Source: Panulirus ornatus (taxonomy: Eukaryota; Arthropoda; Malacostraca; Decapoda; Palinuridae). Taken from it: DNA of 64,000 nucleotides. The translations under genes and the position numbers were made by a program. The stretch lies in assembly GCF_036320965.1 (NCBI RefSeq), contig NC_092276.1:2731001-2795000 (forward strand), given 5' to 3'. This document shows, piece after piece, positions 36,169-48,399 of the stretch. The notes beneath the pieces are model-generated. The model had not been told where the DNA came from. It saw only the letters and a program-made list of their open reading frames with translations, and did not search any database. The stretch's first letter is position 1; every line of letters begins with the position of its first letter.

Positions 36169-36203
<35 letters not shown>
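36168..36203. repeat. (TA)n, right flank of SINE copy B
   Basis: About 18 units directly after the 5' side of the element. Confidence 0.95.
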
Positions 36204-36205
<2 letters not shown>

Positions 36206-36454
36206 GGCATCATGAGAATACATATGTTAACATAAAGTATAAGTAACCCAGTCACTTGATACAATACCTAACTCTTGTACAACATCAAGATATAGAATGA
36301 AGAAAAGAAAGATCTGATATCAAAGTATATTATCAATGAACATAAAACCACACTTCTTACAGACTTTGTTTGATCTATTCAAACTCTTTGTTGGCCCATG
36401 ACATACATATTCAAGACAATGCGTTAGTCTTTGTTTATATATTAAGTATAAGTA

Positions 36455-36458
<4 letters not shown>

Positions 36459-36531
<73 letters not shown>
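36459..36531. repeat. (GT)n microsatellite
   Basis: About 36 units. Confidence 0.97.
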
Positions 36532-36532
<1 letters not shown>

Positions 36533-36539
36533 TCCCAGG

Positions 36540-38340
36540 GCCTTTAAAAGGACAAGACCATTCTGCCCTTCTCCACGGCCCAACATCCGCCTCCCCACCC
36601 CTAAAACACCATCATTTCCCCACCCCAAACCTTGCCACTAGACACCTACACTCCCACCCACAACCATACCACAAGACAGCTACACTATAATCCCCAAGCA
36701 ATCCTCCACCTCCTCACCACAGTACGATGACACTACCATCCACACCACACAACCCTGCCAGTCATATCATTACCTTCCCCAAGTACACCCTTCCCCTTCT
36801 CTGGTCGCATCACCACCACCATAACCAAACCATCGTCACAATCACTCCCCCTCCCCCACCTATGCATCACCCACACATATATCTCCACACCAACCCAACC
36901 CCCAGAGAACCACACAAAATGCATCCATGTGGACAGGAAAATACCAGGCAACGAGAGCACCCATCAACCAACAGTGCTCAAATCAAATAATGCAGTTGCT
37001 GACGATAAAGCAGAAGGGGGGAGAGAGAAAGAGAGAGAGAGAGGGGGGGGATGACACAAGTGGTCTTATATAAAGCAAAACAATATATTTACGAGTATTT
37101 TAAAGGACGTGGGAATTCCACTGGAGGATTGTAGGTGTTACGGAAGGAAGTGAGAATGTCCCTCCCATCCATACGAGCGTGTTTTGGCGGAGGACCTGGG
37201 GGCCACTAGTGAAGGGAGGGGAATGCTAACGAGATGGACGAATGGAGGAGGTGATGAAAGCCTGGGCGATGATGGGTGGTGTGGGTGGCTGGCGCCGACC
37301 AGAACCTTCAGCTTCAACCTCACACGTACGTGATCATCATCATCACCACACAAGGCTCACCTCATCACGAGCCAGCGCCACATTACCCTCTAAGGGTCTG
37401 GGGCAGAAGCCAGGCCACCACACCGACGCGTCGTAACCCGAAGGATCACAACGTGGCGTTCACGATCGCACCGTCGCTCTCGTGAAGATATTTTAGGAGG
37501 GATCTCGTAATTCCCTTCGAGCTCGGGAGGGAGCCACGCCAGCCATGCACGTCAGCGTTCAGTGCGCCTTGAAAAAGGGTACGTTCGAGTTCTTCAAGCT
37601 GTCTGTGAAACACATGAACGCCTCCTCCATGACGGATCAGAATCTCTTAACGATGTAATATCCGCTCGAACTCTCGTCTCGTCAATTGATTTCAAAGATA
37701 AAATCTGAAAGAGAAAATGGACCGCGACCACAATACAATGAGGTTCTCGTCAAGGAGGCAGCCATCAGCGCAGACCGGCGGGAGCTATAGCCATACTCGC
37801 TTAGGGTCCTGAGGGAGGAGGGGGCCCTGAGGACGAGACAGGATAAGGGTCGGCCCTGAGCAGGGGGCCGTCGGCGGGAATGTATGGGAAGAGTTGCTTA
37901 CAACTTTACAAGGACCCCCTGCTGCCCTGGGACTTCCCGTCCGGCCAAGGAACCCAACGCACTACTGGGATCCTTCCCCCTTCCTACAGGATCCTTCTCC
38001 TTCCCAGAGATCCCTCCTCCCCTAAACAGACGACCTCTGCTTTACCCTAGGACGAGGGACTCCCTACTCTTTATATATCCCAACCACACGTCCATTCCCT
38101 GTCTCTATCCTCTTTTCCCTTGACGACCCAACACACGGGACGGGACCACACACCTCCATCACACAACTCCCCCTCGCGTGCAGGGCACCGCAGGACGACC
38201 ACCACACCACACACTCATCTCGTCCCAGTTCTACCACACATCCCAGCCCCCGCAGGCAACCACCACACCTAGCTTTAGTCACATCACGTGTCGCCTGCTC
38301 ATTTCATAAAACTAAGGCACACACGAATATACCTAAGTAT
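36540..38340. other. No gene recognised; CA/CT-rich then mixed sequence
   Basis: 36560-36960 is A/C-rich with ccacc-type low complexity. A degenerate ggg(ga)n patch lies at 37017-37050. Flank of the young LINE. Confidence 0.45.
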
Positions 38341-38350
38341 ACAAGTATGT
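38341..38350. repeat. Target-site duplication, copy 1 (3' side of LINE)
   Basis: The sequence acaagtatgt lies immediately beside the poly(A) tail of the LINE. It matches 39490-39499 at the opposite edge. The final T is shared with the T-run, so the duplication is 9 or 10 bp. Confidence 0.8.
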
Positions 38351-39489
38351 TTTTTTTTTTTTTTTTTTTATACTTTGTCGCTGTCTCCCGCGTTTGCGAG
38401 GTAGCGCAAGGAAACAGACGAAAGAAATGGCCCAACCCCCCCCCCCCCCCCCTACACATGTACATACACACGTCCACACACGCAAATATACATACCTACA
38501 CAGCTTTCCATGGTTTACCCCAGACGCTTCACATGCCTTGATTCAATCCACTGACAGCACGTCAACCCCTGTATACCACATCGATCCAATTCACTCTATT
38601 CCTTGCCCTCCTTTCACCCTCCTGCATGTTCAGGCCCCGATCACACAAAATCTTTTTCACTCCATCTTTCCACCTCCAATTTGGTCTCCCTCTTCTCCTC
38701 GTTCCCTCCACCTCCGACACATATATCCTCTTGGTCAATCTTTCCTCACTCATTCTCTCCATGTGCCCAAACCATTTCAAAACACCCTCTTCTGCTCTCT
38801 CAACCACGCTCTTTTTATTTCCACACATCTCTCTTACCCTTACGTTACTTACTCGATCAAACCACCTCACACCACACATTGTCCTCAAACATCTCATTTC
38901 CAGCACATCCATCCTCCTGCGCACAACTCTATCCATAGCCCACGCCTCGCAACCATACAGCATTGTTGGAACCACTATTCCTTCAAACATACCCATTTTT
39001 GCTTTCCGAGATAATGTTCTCGACTTCCACACATTTTTCAAGGCTCCCAAAATTTTCGCCCCCTCCCCCACCCTATGATCCACTTCCGCTTCCATGGTTC
39101 CATCCGCTGACAGATCCACTCCCAGATATCTAAAACATTTCACTTCCTCCAGTTTTTCTCCATTCAAACTCACCTCCCAATTGACTTGACCCTCAACCCT
39201 ACTGTACCTAATAACCTTGCTCTTATTCACATTTACTCTTAACTTTCTTCTTCCACACACTTTACCAAACTCAGTCACCAGCTTCTGCAGTTTCTCACAT
39301 GAATCAGCCACCAGCGCTGTATCATCAGCGAACAACAACTGACTCACTTCCCAAGCTCTCTCATCCCCCACAGACTTCATACTTGCCCCTCTTTCCAGGA
39401 CTCTTGCATTTACCTCCCTAACAACCCCATCCATAAACAAATTAAACAACCATGGAGACATCACACACCCCTGCCGCAAACCTACATTC
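38350..39489 (-). mobile_element. 5'-truncated young LINE (non-LTR retrotransposon) with poly(A) tail and target-site duplication
   Basis: The element reads on the minus strand. Its 3' end is a run of 20 T on the plus strand (38350-38369), that is, a poly(A) tail. Both edges carry the same direct repeat, acaagtatgt, at 38341-38350 and 39490-39499, a target-site duplication of 9-10 bp. The 5' end breaks off inside the reverse transcriptase just before the GLRQGC motif, the usual outcome of incomplete target-primed reverse transcription. The coding part (38562-39489) is open to its stop, and about 190 bp of 3' UTR follows, including a run of G on the minus strand. The lack of frameshifts or stops argues for recent insertion. 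The clade is not fixed: the motifs resemble RTE-like families more than Jockey or CR1. Confidence 0.9.
38562..39489 (-). CDS. LINE reverse transcriptase, C-terminal part (partial, 5'-truncated)
   Basis: About 309 codons of element-derived protein remain, ending at a TGA at 38562-38564. Visible motifs in order: GLRQGCVMSPWLFNLFMDG (RT block 4), LLFADDTALVA with the FADD catalytic aspartates (block 5), LRVNVNKSKVI, the YLGVDLSADG block, VVPTMLYGCEAW in the thumb region, then GHMERM and GRPNWRWKDGVKKIL near the C-terminus, as in many LINE ORF2 proteins. The endonuclease and the first RT blocks, including the first catalytic aspartate, are missing through 5' truncation, so this copy cannot move itself. 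The open frame continues upstream into flanking DNA to an ATG at 39560, but those codons come from a flanking (TA)n and unique sequence and are not part of the element. A frame this long is not expected by chance in a window of this size. Confidence 0.88.
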
Positions 39490-39499
39490 ACAAGTATGT
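39490..39499. repeat. Target-site duplication, copy 2 (5' side of LINE)
   Basis: The sequence acaagtatgt lies at the point where the LINE frame breaks off, just upstream of GLRQGC on the minus strand. A short (TA)n tract follows from about 39508. Confidence 0.8.
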
Positions 39500-39643
39500 A
39501 CCACTGTATATATATATATATACCAAAATATGGAATATCCATTTTATATAAGTCGCTCATTTATGCTCTGTAAAAGCGAAAGACAGAACCCAAAGACGTT
39601 GTTTAAGGGATAAAAATGAGAAGTACAAACGTGTGTGCGAGTA

Positions 39644-39645
<2 letters not shown>

Positions 39646-39703
<58 letters not shown>
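39646..39703. repeat. (CA)n microsatellite
   Basis: About 28 units. Confidence 0.97.
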
Positions 39704-39706
<3 letters not shown>

Positions 39707-40099
39707 CAGCAAGTGACCCAGGATTGTCCGCAATCGTGAGGGGGGGCCAGCGGGTTAACATCGGACGCTGAAACACACAGAAATACTGAGCATATGTAAG
39801 CTAGGAGAAGATATACATATACCATAACCAAAATGCCCACAGAGTCACTATTTGACACGCTTCCTGATTGTATATGACTAACACGGCTCTAGGGAGATAA
39901 GAGGCTGATAAGACTGCCGTCTTAACTAAGATAACACGAGACACCTGTCGTCACCATCAAACTCTCCCAGGCTAGATGAAGTGCCACGCTCCCCCACCCA
40001 TCACCCAGCCAGGTACAGTGAGGTAAAATGAAACCACATTTTTTCCCCCCTCACGGCCCAAGATACTTCTCACAACTCAAGGAACAAGGGGCCATAGCG

Positions 40100-40415
40100 T
40101 GGTTAACCTAGCCCTACCCGCCGAGCCTAGCCTTAAACACCAAGCTGACCTAACATAGCGTGATTAATCTAGTCATAAAAACAAGCCATCCTAACACAGC
40201 GTGACTAACCTAGCCTTAAACACCAAGTCATCCTAACACAGAGTGACTAACCTGGCCTTAAACACCAAGCCATCCTAACACAGAGTGACTAACCTAGCCT
40301 TAAACACCAAGCCATCCTAACTCAGCGTGACTAACCTGGCCTTAAACACCAAGTCATCCTAACACAGCGTGACTAACCTAGCCTTAAACACCAAGTCATC
40401 CTAACACAGCATGAA
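40100..40415. repeat. 43-bp minisatellite, about seven copies
   Basis: The unit is close to cctagccttaaacaccaagt, catcctaacacagcgtgact, aac. The first copies (40100-40190) are more diverged than the later ones. Confidence 0.93.
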
Positions 40416-40493
40416 TAAGATAGCTCCCTCCAACCCTCCCCACACACACCCCATCACTAAGGCAACCAAACATAGCGTATCATTACCAAGGGA

Positions 40494-40496
<3 letters not shown>

Positions 40497-40537
<41 letters not shown>
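40497..40537. repeat. (GT)n microsatellite
   Basis: About 20 units; a short gacagacagacc/ggcaggca run follows at about 40577-40608. Confidence 0.96.
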
Positions 40538-40539
<2 letters not shown>

Positions 40540-40739
40540 GGGGTTCCGCGTGTTGTCCTTGACTGTGCTGTAAAGGACAGACAGACAGACCGACAGGCAG
40601 GCAGGCAGGCCAGCCAGCACCATCAGCAGCAGCAAACAGCCAGAACGGTCATGAGGTGTGACTGACTGAGCCATTGTTCCCTCCAAGTCTCAGGTCCACG
40701 CACGCACTCCACGATGCTATTCCCACGTCCTCACACACC

Positions 40740-40743
<4 letters not shown>

Positions 40744-40782
<39 letters not shown>
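40744..40782. repeat. (CA)n microsatellite
   Basis: About 19 units. Confidence 0.97.
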
Positions 40783-40783
<1 letters not shown>

Positions 40784-40944
40784 TAAGTATGCAAATACAT
40801 GAATAAAAACACACATCTCTTGCTTCTGTAAACACACTCGTCCTAATTACCACCACAGACGTCCTAGGAATAATAATAGTAATAATAACAATAATGATTA
40901 CAGCAAAATCAGCAACACCTACTGCTGCTGCTACCACTGCCATT

Positions 40945-40945
40945 A

Positions 40946-40980
<35 letters not shown>

Positions 40981-41018
40981 TGATGATGATAATAATAATA
41001 ATAATAATAATAATAATG
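40945..41018. repeat. (AAT)n(GAT)n(AAT)n microsatellite
   Basis: An aat array with a four-unit tgatga segment in the middle. A weaker aat/aac run lies at 40868-40898. Confidence 0.95.
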
Positions 41019-41019
41019 G

Positions 41020-42280
41020 ACCCAACCCCTCTAAGAGCGTTTAGTGCCACGTCCTAGTGATACCGCCAAACTTAGAAAAAGCGAGACACCAAACAAAGCA
41101 GTATGTAAGAGGCAGGACCCCCATAGCAAGGTGAACTGCGTTCTCTGTTTTATCAGTTTCATCCACAAGGACCCTGACTGACCTTCCTCATCAGGGTCTG
41201 GTGCCTGTCATACCGACAGAGGGAAGTAAAACGCTGTTCGAAATGGTTTCCAATACCACAAAAACACATCTCGGTCTTCAGTTCAACTGGAGTCAGACGT
41301 TCCTCCTCAACGAAATCAAACACCATTACCCGATACACGGAACCTCCTCTATATCCAACAACTCCACAAGCCAGAAGTACTCTAGTGCTCCCTGCTGCAC
41401 CCATCACAGTCTGTTTTGAAACCATACGGCTCTCAACCCACCCCTGTAGCCTACCTGTAACGGGTGTGTGTGTCTGTATCAAATCCACGTAGGCCCTCAG
41501 ACTACCGTAACTCGGGCAACTGTACATACTGTACAATGCTGCCCCACCCTGTAAAATACGCCACTGCCATACAGTTAAGTGTGTAGGGAGGGACTGGAAA
41601 GACGTTGACCAACCAACCAACCAACCAACATGACAATACCTTGCAAATTTTCTGGCTGCGGTAATACCAATTTACCATGGGTCTAAGTACCCTCGTCTTA
41701 GTCATGCTATGAGAGAGTCTCTAAACATTTGTCTTCCATATAAGTCCACATTCCTTCATGGCAACACTGCTGTAGTGCCTGACGCATACACTATTTATAT
41801 CTTCCATGAGCGTAGATACCACACTCACCTTCCTCATCCCTTTCTTTTCCATAATTATGATGCATGAAGACAATACACCTGGCAATCATACTGTGGCGAA
41901 TAAATAAGGACTACTTTTACAGTCACAGAGCTACTTCATGCACGGCTGTGCGAGGCAGCGTCAAGAGCATACGAAAAATTTCCTCATCTGCATTCATCCA
42001 CTCTAGTTGTCATGTATAATGCATATCTAACCTAACCCATCAGCCTCTTAAAAGCTGAAGTTTTATGCCATTAGTTTACATGTTTTACATAACTATATTT
42101 CTGATTCAGGACTATACTATACATACTGCTACTACTATCATCACCACTCCTACCTACTACTACTACTAGTTCTTTTTATTCACACTTGCCTCTCCCTTTC
42201 TATAATGGAGCATAAAAAACAAAAGAACAATAGCCTTGCTAACAATCGATCCATAACTGTCATATATAATGTACACAAAC
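41020..42280. other. No gene recognised
   Basis: Contains an (accа-type) caaccaaccaac run at about 41610-41630. A 153-codon minus frame (41159-41620) is of chance length and unrecognised. Confidence 0.4.
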
Positions 42281-42525
42281 CACTGATACCGCGTTAGCTA
42301 CTCATATATCACACTACTCCAATTCAATCTATCCTATGCATGCTTCTCACCCTCCTGAATGTTTAGGCCCCTAAATAACCGCAAAGCCTCCAATCCATGC
42401 TTCCATATCCATCTCTCCCCTCCCCCATCCTCCCTCATCTTCAGACACCTGTACTCTTTTAGTCTCTCATCACTCATCCTCTCCACAGGTCCATACCATC
42501 TCAGCACACCCTGGTCGGCCGTCTA
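42280..42525 (-). mobile_element. Decayed 3' fragment of the same LINE family as 38350-39489
   Basis: By eye this aligns with 38560-38800 of the young LINE. Shared landmarks, in the same order on the plus strand: an anchor resembling ccaattcactctattcc, then caccctcctgcatgttcagg with two changes, then tccatctttccacctcc-like text, then ctcatcactcatcctctcca against cctcactcattctctcca, and a caaaccatttcaaaacacc-like end near 42513. Many substitutions and small indels destroy the frame. No poly(A) tail or target-site duplication is evident, so it is an old copy. Its 3' boundary (low-coordinate side) is uncertain. Confidence 0.65.
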
Positions 42526-43256
42526 AGTCAGACTATGATGCTCAGTGCCACGCCTTTATACCGTCTCATCAGGTTCGTTCAACCCCCGTGAACGAGAACG
42601 TTGCGAGGCGGAAACTCCTTAAAAACTTAAGACATTGTCCTTAGACAATGGTCTTCAATAGGTGGGCCACCCCAACGCCATACACGGCCTCGGTTTGCAC
42701 ACACACGCACGCACATAGCGTGTGGCACTTGGCGCGCCAAGAGGCTGCCTGGGGCTCTGGTTTCCCCCTGAAAAGTGTGACACTTCAACGCTTGACGTCA
42801 ATCCAGCAACACTTGAAACCTAAAAGAAAAGAGATAATTTCAAAAGCTTACGATGATCAGCTGTTTGCCACCAGGACTTACCAAACGCCACAACAGATGA
42901 CATAATAAGAAATGCCATCGCAAGTGCATCAGTGTCGACAGCTGTTGTGTAATCACACCGAGAAATTTAGCCGTCGGGAGAAATCTGGTTTAGTATGTGC
43001 GTGTGTGTGCAGCTGACGCGATCGTCTGTAAACCTTAGCCCCGCACTACGTTCACGGCAGAGGGATGAAAATGGTAAGACAGAGGAGAAATTACTGTCAG
43101 GTAAATACTTCAATTGCATCCTGGAAAAACACAGTGAATTACTTCAAAATCCCTCAAATTGACGGCAGTCTGTCTGCGTTACCTAATATCTGCAATATGT
43201 CGTCTAAGTCGAGACGAATGTAGAATTTCGGTAGAGTTGTGGTCAAGTTGCTCGAG

Positions 43257-43499
<243 letters not shown>

Positions 43500-43971
43500 C
43501 AGCAGCTGGAATACCTTCACAATGTTAACTCGGACCAAGTTAAAAAGTCTTCCTCTTCAACTAATTTTACCTCACGTATCCTACACATGTCAATATATAA
43601 GGCAGCTAGATCAGTTCTGGTCGGTGGACAGCACTCGGTGTTGTCTGCTAGGCAGTAGAGGAGGTCTAGTCTGGGAGTGCGCTTATAATTTTCTGATCTT
43701 AAAATTCCATCACGAGGGCACCAGAGCCAGGAAGTACGGCAAGAGCCTCACCATGGCACCACACACACACACATATACCCCCCCTCTCACTGTATGTGTC
43801 TCATTACTTCCTCTGAAAGTCAGCCGAGTGACCATTCCATCTGCTCTATTTTCGTGGTTACAAATGATAGGTTATTACGTCCGTCCAACTGGCCGGTGAC
43901 CAGAATCGTTTTCGCTTCCCTTCCTCCTTCCTGCCAAGGGAGCCGGCGGTAGTTCCAAGCTGCAAGTGGTG

Positions 43972-43975
<4 letters not shown>

Positions 43976-44042
<67 letters not shown>
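43976..44042. repeat. (CT)n microsatellite
   Basis: About 33 units. Confidence 0.97.
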
Positions 44043-44044
<2 letters not shown>

Positions 44045-45760
44045 ATCCCCTGGAGACATATCTTCCTTGAGGCCCAGCGCCCGCCTCCGGCCGCCATCTG
44101 TTGTGAGCCTCCCTCCCACAAACCCCTCCCACCGCCTCTCATATACACTCTCCCACCCTCAACAGCCTCCCCCTCCCACCCCACCCTAACCCCCCACCTT
44201 CACTTTCCCCAGCCCCAGGCCTAACAAAGCCCGCGGCCACAACTATCCATTGTTTGCAAAATACCGCAGCCCGACCACAAACACTGCCTCCCCGCTCGCC
44301 CAAGCAATGTTCCCAGACGCGTGCTCCTCCGTGACACAGGAGTCCAGCTATACGTCTTGCTAACCACCTCCACATCACACCCTCCGGCAGGTCATCACGT
44401 TGGGGTAATACTTCCAAAAGTACTGACATCAGGTTGTCACTATCAGCTCATGAAAGAACAGTCAGCAGTTGCTGAGTGGCCTGAATGATAGGGTATTTAG
44501 CCCGGCGCTGCGCGCGCTCACTCGTTTCGCTTGGCCAGCGTTTCCTTCTGCAGACGCAGGGGTGATCAGCGGCTGATAGCGGTGTTGATGAAGCAAGCAG
44601 CACGAAATAAGAAAGTGAGGTAGAGGACAGGAGTTGGGGGAGGGAGCGACCATCTACACCCGTTTCCCTTCTCGGTCCTCCTCATCATCGGAGAGATATC
44701 TCTGGCTGGCTAGACAATGACGCAATGCCCTCTCCACACCCATAACACCCCCCAGATGAGGCGGTGTACGTCGACTACTTCGGTGGCGCGATAAATCACT
44801 CCCGACCCACCGCGGCAGCTACTGTCGGTCAGCAGATGATGACGGCGTTGGCGGGAGGAGGGCCTAAGGGGCACCCCCCAACACGGAGGAAGGTCGTCTC
44901 CCGTGTCTGGCAAGAGGTGCAACTCACAGAGGAAGGGGTAGTGGCCGCCAAAGCGTGGGAGCTCATGACTACTTGCAACATGAGAGGTCGTTGCATCGTC
45001 CCGGGAAAGATGAAGTCGTGAATATTGTGCAAGATGGAAGCGTGACAGGGTGGGTGGGAGGAAGGAGACCCGTCTTTGCCAGCACACATGGCCGGGGGTG
45101 GGTGGGTGTGTTAGAGAGTGAGTCAACCTTTAAGTGTCACGTACGGACCGCTGCCGCTCTCACTAACGGGGGGAGGAGGCGAGAAATGACTACTTAATAC
45201 GACGGGTGCTGCCCATCCCCGAGGCTTGCCACCCTCCCACGATGGAGCCATCATCACTATCCGACTGGTCTCCATGTTGGTCTGGACAACACCGCCCCAC
45301 TCACCTGGGGAGTTGAGGGGCGGGAAACAGCTCCCGCGCTTGAAGCCCAGGATGCGGGGTGACGACCTTAACAGCATGATATACCCACATCTATCAAGAC
45401 GCAGCTCACGTAGGACGATAACCACCTCTCACCACCACCATACCATCGTCTAAACTACAGATATAATTACCCCCGCTATAGACCGCACGGTGTACGACGC
45501 CAGACAAATGCCTTAACAGGTCCTCTGCAGGCGGGGGGTGAATTGGGGGCTCTGGGGTAGGGTTGCTAAGCTGGCAGGACACCATAGCCCAACGCCCGAG
45601 AGGACCTGGAGAGTATACCGCAGGACCGCAGGATCTGCGGCGTCCGACGCATACCCACCACTTATTCGACGCTGCCCAATCCTTGGTAACATTTTCTATC
45701 CAAGTAAACTGAACGCAATATGATTTACGAGACTCAGTCAAAGGGACCTATAGTGAACAC
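44043..45760. other. No gene recognised
   Basis: A CT-rich patch at 44100-44215, then mixed sequence. Several overlapping frames of 80-140 codons on both strands, none with a domain. Confidence 0.45.
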
Positions 45761-45761
45761 T

Positions 45762-45841
45762 CTGTATCCTCTTCTGTGCCACCGCCCACTGGATGGGTAG
45801 AAGCGCATAATATATAAGCCGCCCTTGGGGCAAAAATCAAT
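45762..45841 (+). mobile_element. Isolated LINE-type 3' tail, related to the tail at 58516-58575
   Basis: The stretch tatcctcttctgtgccaccg, then ccactggatgggta and gcataatatataagccgccc, parallels 58516-58575 (catcctcttgcgctaccgct, acaggatgat, gtgtacaacacatttgcc) in order and spacing. No coding remnant is visible upstream, so it is either an extremely truncated LINE or a SINE using that tail. Similarity was judged by eye only. A (CA)n tract follows at 45854. Confidence 0.45.
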
Positions 45842-45847
45842 CACCAC

Positions 45848-45853
<6 letters not shown>

Positions 45854-45882
<29 letters not shown>
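45854..45882. repeat. (CA)n microsatellite
   Basis: About 14 units, just after the LINE-type tail. Confidence 0.95.
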
Positions 45883-45884
<2 letters not shown>

Positions 45885-46184
45885 TAGCTTTGAACCGAGC
45901 CAGAGGTGGGAGAGGAAAGAGGGAGGGAGGGAGGGAAGGAGCAAAGACGCTTAAGATCAGTATCTGTGATCAGTATCCACTTGTGGTACCACGAGACCCG
46001 ACTCTCCCCGGCCTAATCCCATTCGTCCTCCTCCTCCTCCCCACGTCTTCTGGCTATCCTCTCCTCCCCCATGTACTCCTCACCGCCAGCTTCTCACCGG
46101 CTCCTCCATCCCGGGGTGTTTACACCACCATCACCGGTGCTGGTGTCGATAACCCGAGGCAGGACGCACAACAGAAGGTGCATC

Positions 46185-46325
46185 AGGGAGGAGGAAATGT
46201 GGTGAGGGAGGAGGAAGTGTGGTGAGGGGAGGACGGGAGGAAGAAGTGTAGTGAGGGAAGAGGAAGCGTGGTGAAGGAGGAGGAACCGTGTTGAGGGAGG
46301 ATGAAGCGTCGTGAGGGAGGTTTAA
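46185..46325. repeat. Purine-rich minisatellite, unit about 20 bp
   Basis: Variants of gtggtgagggaggaggaagt. Length varies between 18 and 25 bp. Confidence 0.8.
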
Positions 46326-46394
46326 AATGACGACAGACAGATAACGTGGGTGTAGGATGACGTGTGTGACAGCACCAGTCCCCTATCACCTTCC

Positions 46395-46500
46395 ACTCTC
46401 ATCAACCACGTTCTCCACCGTCCACTCTCCATCAAATAGCCCTCCAACATCGTCCACCCTCCACCAACCAGCCCTCCAACACTGTCCACCATGCAATGCA
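46395..46500. repeat. Two or three imperfect repeats with agccctccaacatcgtccac
   Basis: Short CT-rich units of about 40 bp. Confidence 0.6.
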
Positions 46501-46740
46501 GCAGGCGGCGCGGCGCCAGGCAGGACGCTCCGTCATCTAAGTGTTTGCTCGCCTGGCTCATCATGAGATCGCCAGCACCCAGCACCCTCCTCTCCCACAC
46601 CCCTGCACACCACCGTTCGTTCCTTCACCCCGCGAGATACTCTACCAACAATCTCCTCCCTCACCCCACGTCATCTCTGCACTGCTTCACCGGCCTTCCT
46701 GGCTAACCAAATAAAGAGGAAATTCAAACCTTCTCTTCGT

Positions 46741-46860
<120 letters not shown>

Positions 46861-47756
46861 CTAAGTCTATTTTCTTGCCAATGCATGACAGTATTACTGG
46901 ATCCACACCATATTATCTTTTTAAAATCGGACAAAATGAAATTTGCAATACAAACACCTAAAATCTGCCGTGAATAACAGGAAATTTCCTCTCTGTTTAC
47001 AGCGTCCACCATAGAAGAAGCTAAAGAAGTCTGTGACACATGATGCACGAGTGTTGTCCGACTGTGTGACTGGCACCATGAAGGCCTAGTGCTCTCGGCG
47101 AAGGCGATGAAGACCTGTCCACCAGGTCCCTTGCTTCGCGGAGCTGCCTAGCAAGGTCTGAGGAGGGACGCTTTCCCATGTCATGCGGGCAGGTGAGCCA
47201 GAGGTGGGTGGAGGTGAGCCGGGGAGAGGCGTCACATACTGGAGCGTGGGGCGTTGGCTCCAGCCCACCCACCCTGCCTGCCCTGACCTCTCTGACCTGC
47301 TCCTCGCTCACCCGCCCACACACCACCCTTCCCCCCCCCCCAAAAAAAAAAAAAAAACGCCCTCTACACCCAGTTCTCTTTTTCTTTATGTACTGCCAAA
47401 CACCTACACCACGTATATCATACTGAGCACCACACACCCACAGCTAACCCCAGCCGTCACATGATCCAGTCCAGTTATCACGGTCCACCTCAGGTGCCGT
47501 GGACCTCTGCTGGTGGGTGAGAGTGCTGGTGGTGGGATGAGGCAGGATCCAGCAGCAGCAGCAGCAGTCTAGAGGACCTGGGAGAGGGAAGCCGTGATGA
47601 GGGGCGGGCGTGTAGCCTCACGCACCGTCACAGACACAGCTCCGGGACGCTGGCCGCTCACGTCTCCCGACATCCTTAAAACACGATCTTGTCTCCCCTT
47701 CCTCAACGGTCTATAAGGTTCACGTACAATACAAATGTTCTTCGTCTATCTCATGA

Positions 47757-47758
<2 letters not shown>

Positions 47759-47798
<40 letters not shown>
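47759..47798. repeat. (CA)n microsatellite
   Basis: About 19 units. Confidence 0.97.
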
Positions 47799-47800
<2 letters not shown>

Positions 47801-48199
47801 TCTTACTACAGTCCAGTTCCTACCTCACAAAGTTCAGACTCTCTTGTTCACATCGGGTTCACTGTTTCGATCATATATAACACTTCCCTTGCGACATACA
47901 AGCCTCGGCTAGCTACCTCATTCATACCGACTCATCCACCTCAAATACTTCCACCATTTCTACCCCACATAATGCAAGCTTTCTAATCTTTATCCACCCC
48001 ACACAGTTCAACCTCTGTATCACCCCCGCCCCCCTCAAAGGGGCTCGCTTGCTTCCTGCATGCGATTCACCTGGGTTGCCGACGAGAGCTCGGGAGTAGT
48101 GGCTGCACCAACACTTGGGAAGGATCGACACGAAACGACTTTTTTCTTTTAAGGCATCACGAGATGAAACTCGTCCGGACGGGTCCATTATATTCGGAG

Positions 48200-48285
48200 C
48201 ACATGAGCGGATCCAGGGATTCGAACGGGACCCGTATTTCCCTCGCCGTCCAGCATATACGGTGCTGCACGAGGATTTAATGCGC
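48200..48285 (-). mobile_element. tRNA-like SINE fragment
   Basis: The minus strand contains a perfect B-box-type core cccgttcgaatccctggatc (about 48206-48225). Upstream are tgctggacggcgagggaaat and a weak A-box-like cctcgtgcagcaccg. Spacing fits a tRNA-derived promoter, but no complete cloverleaf can be formed by eye. The element borders the 31-bp minisatellite only loosely, about 110 bp away. Confidence 0.5.
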
Positions 48286-48399
48286 GCAAAAATTTAGCTC
48301 TCTTACAGGATATGAAGGAAGGTGCTTTCCTGTGTTCAGAGAAGACTCTGGTTATGTGACACGCTGGCGTGCCTGGCATCAGCAAATAATAGTAACACC

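Noticed and set aside
41159..41620. 153-codon minus-strand frame
   Set aside because: Chance length and no recognised family; a frameless repeat origin cannot be excluded.
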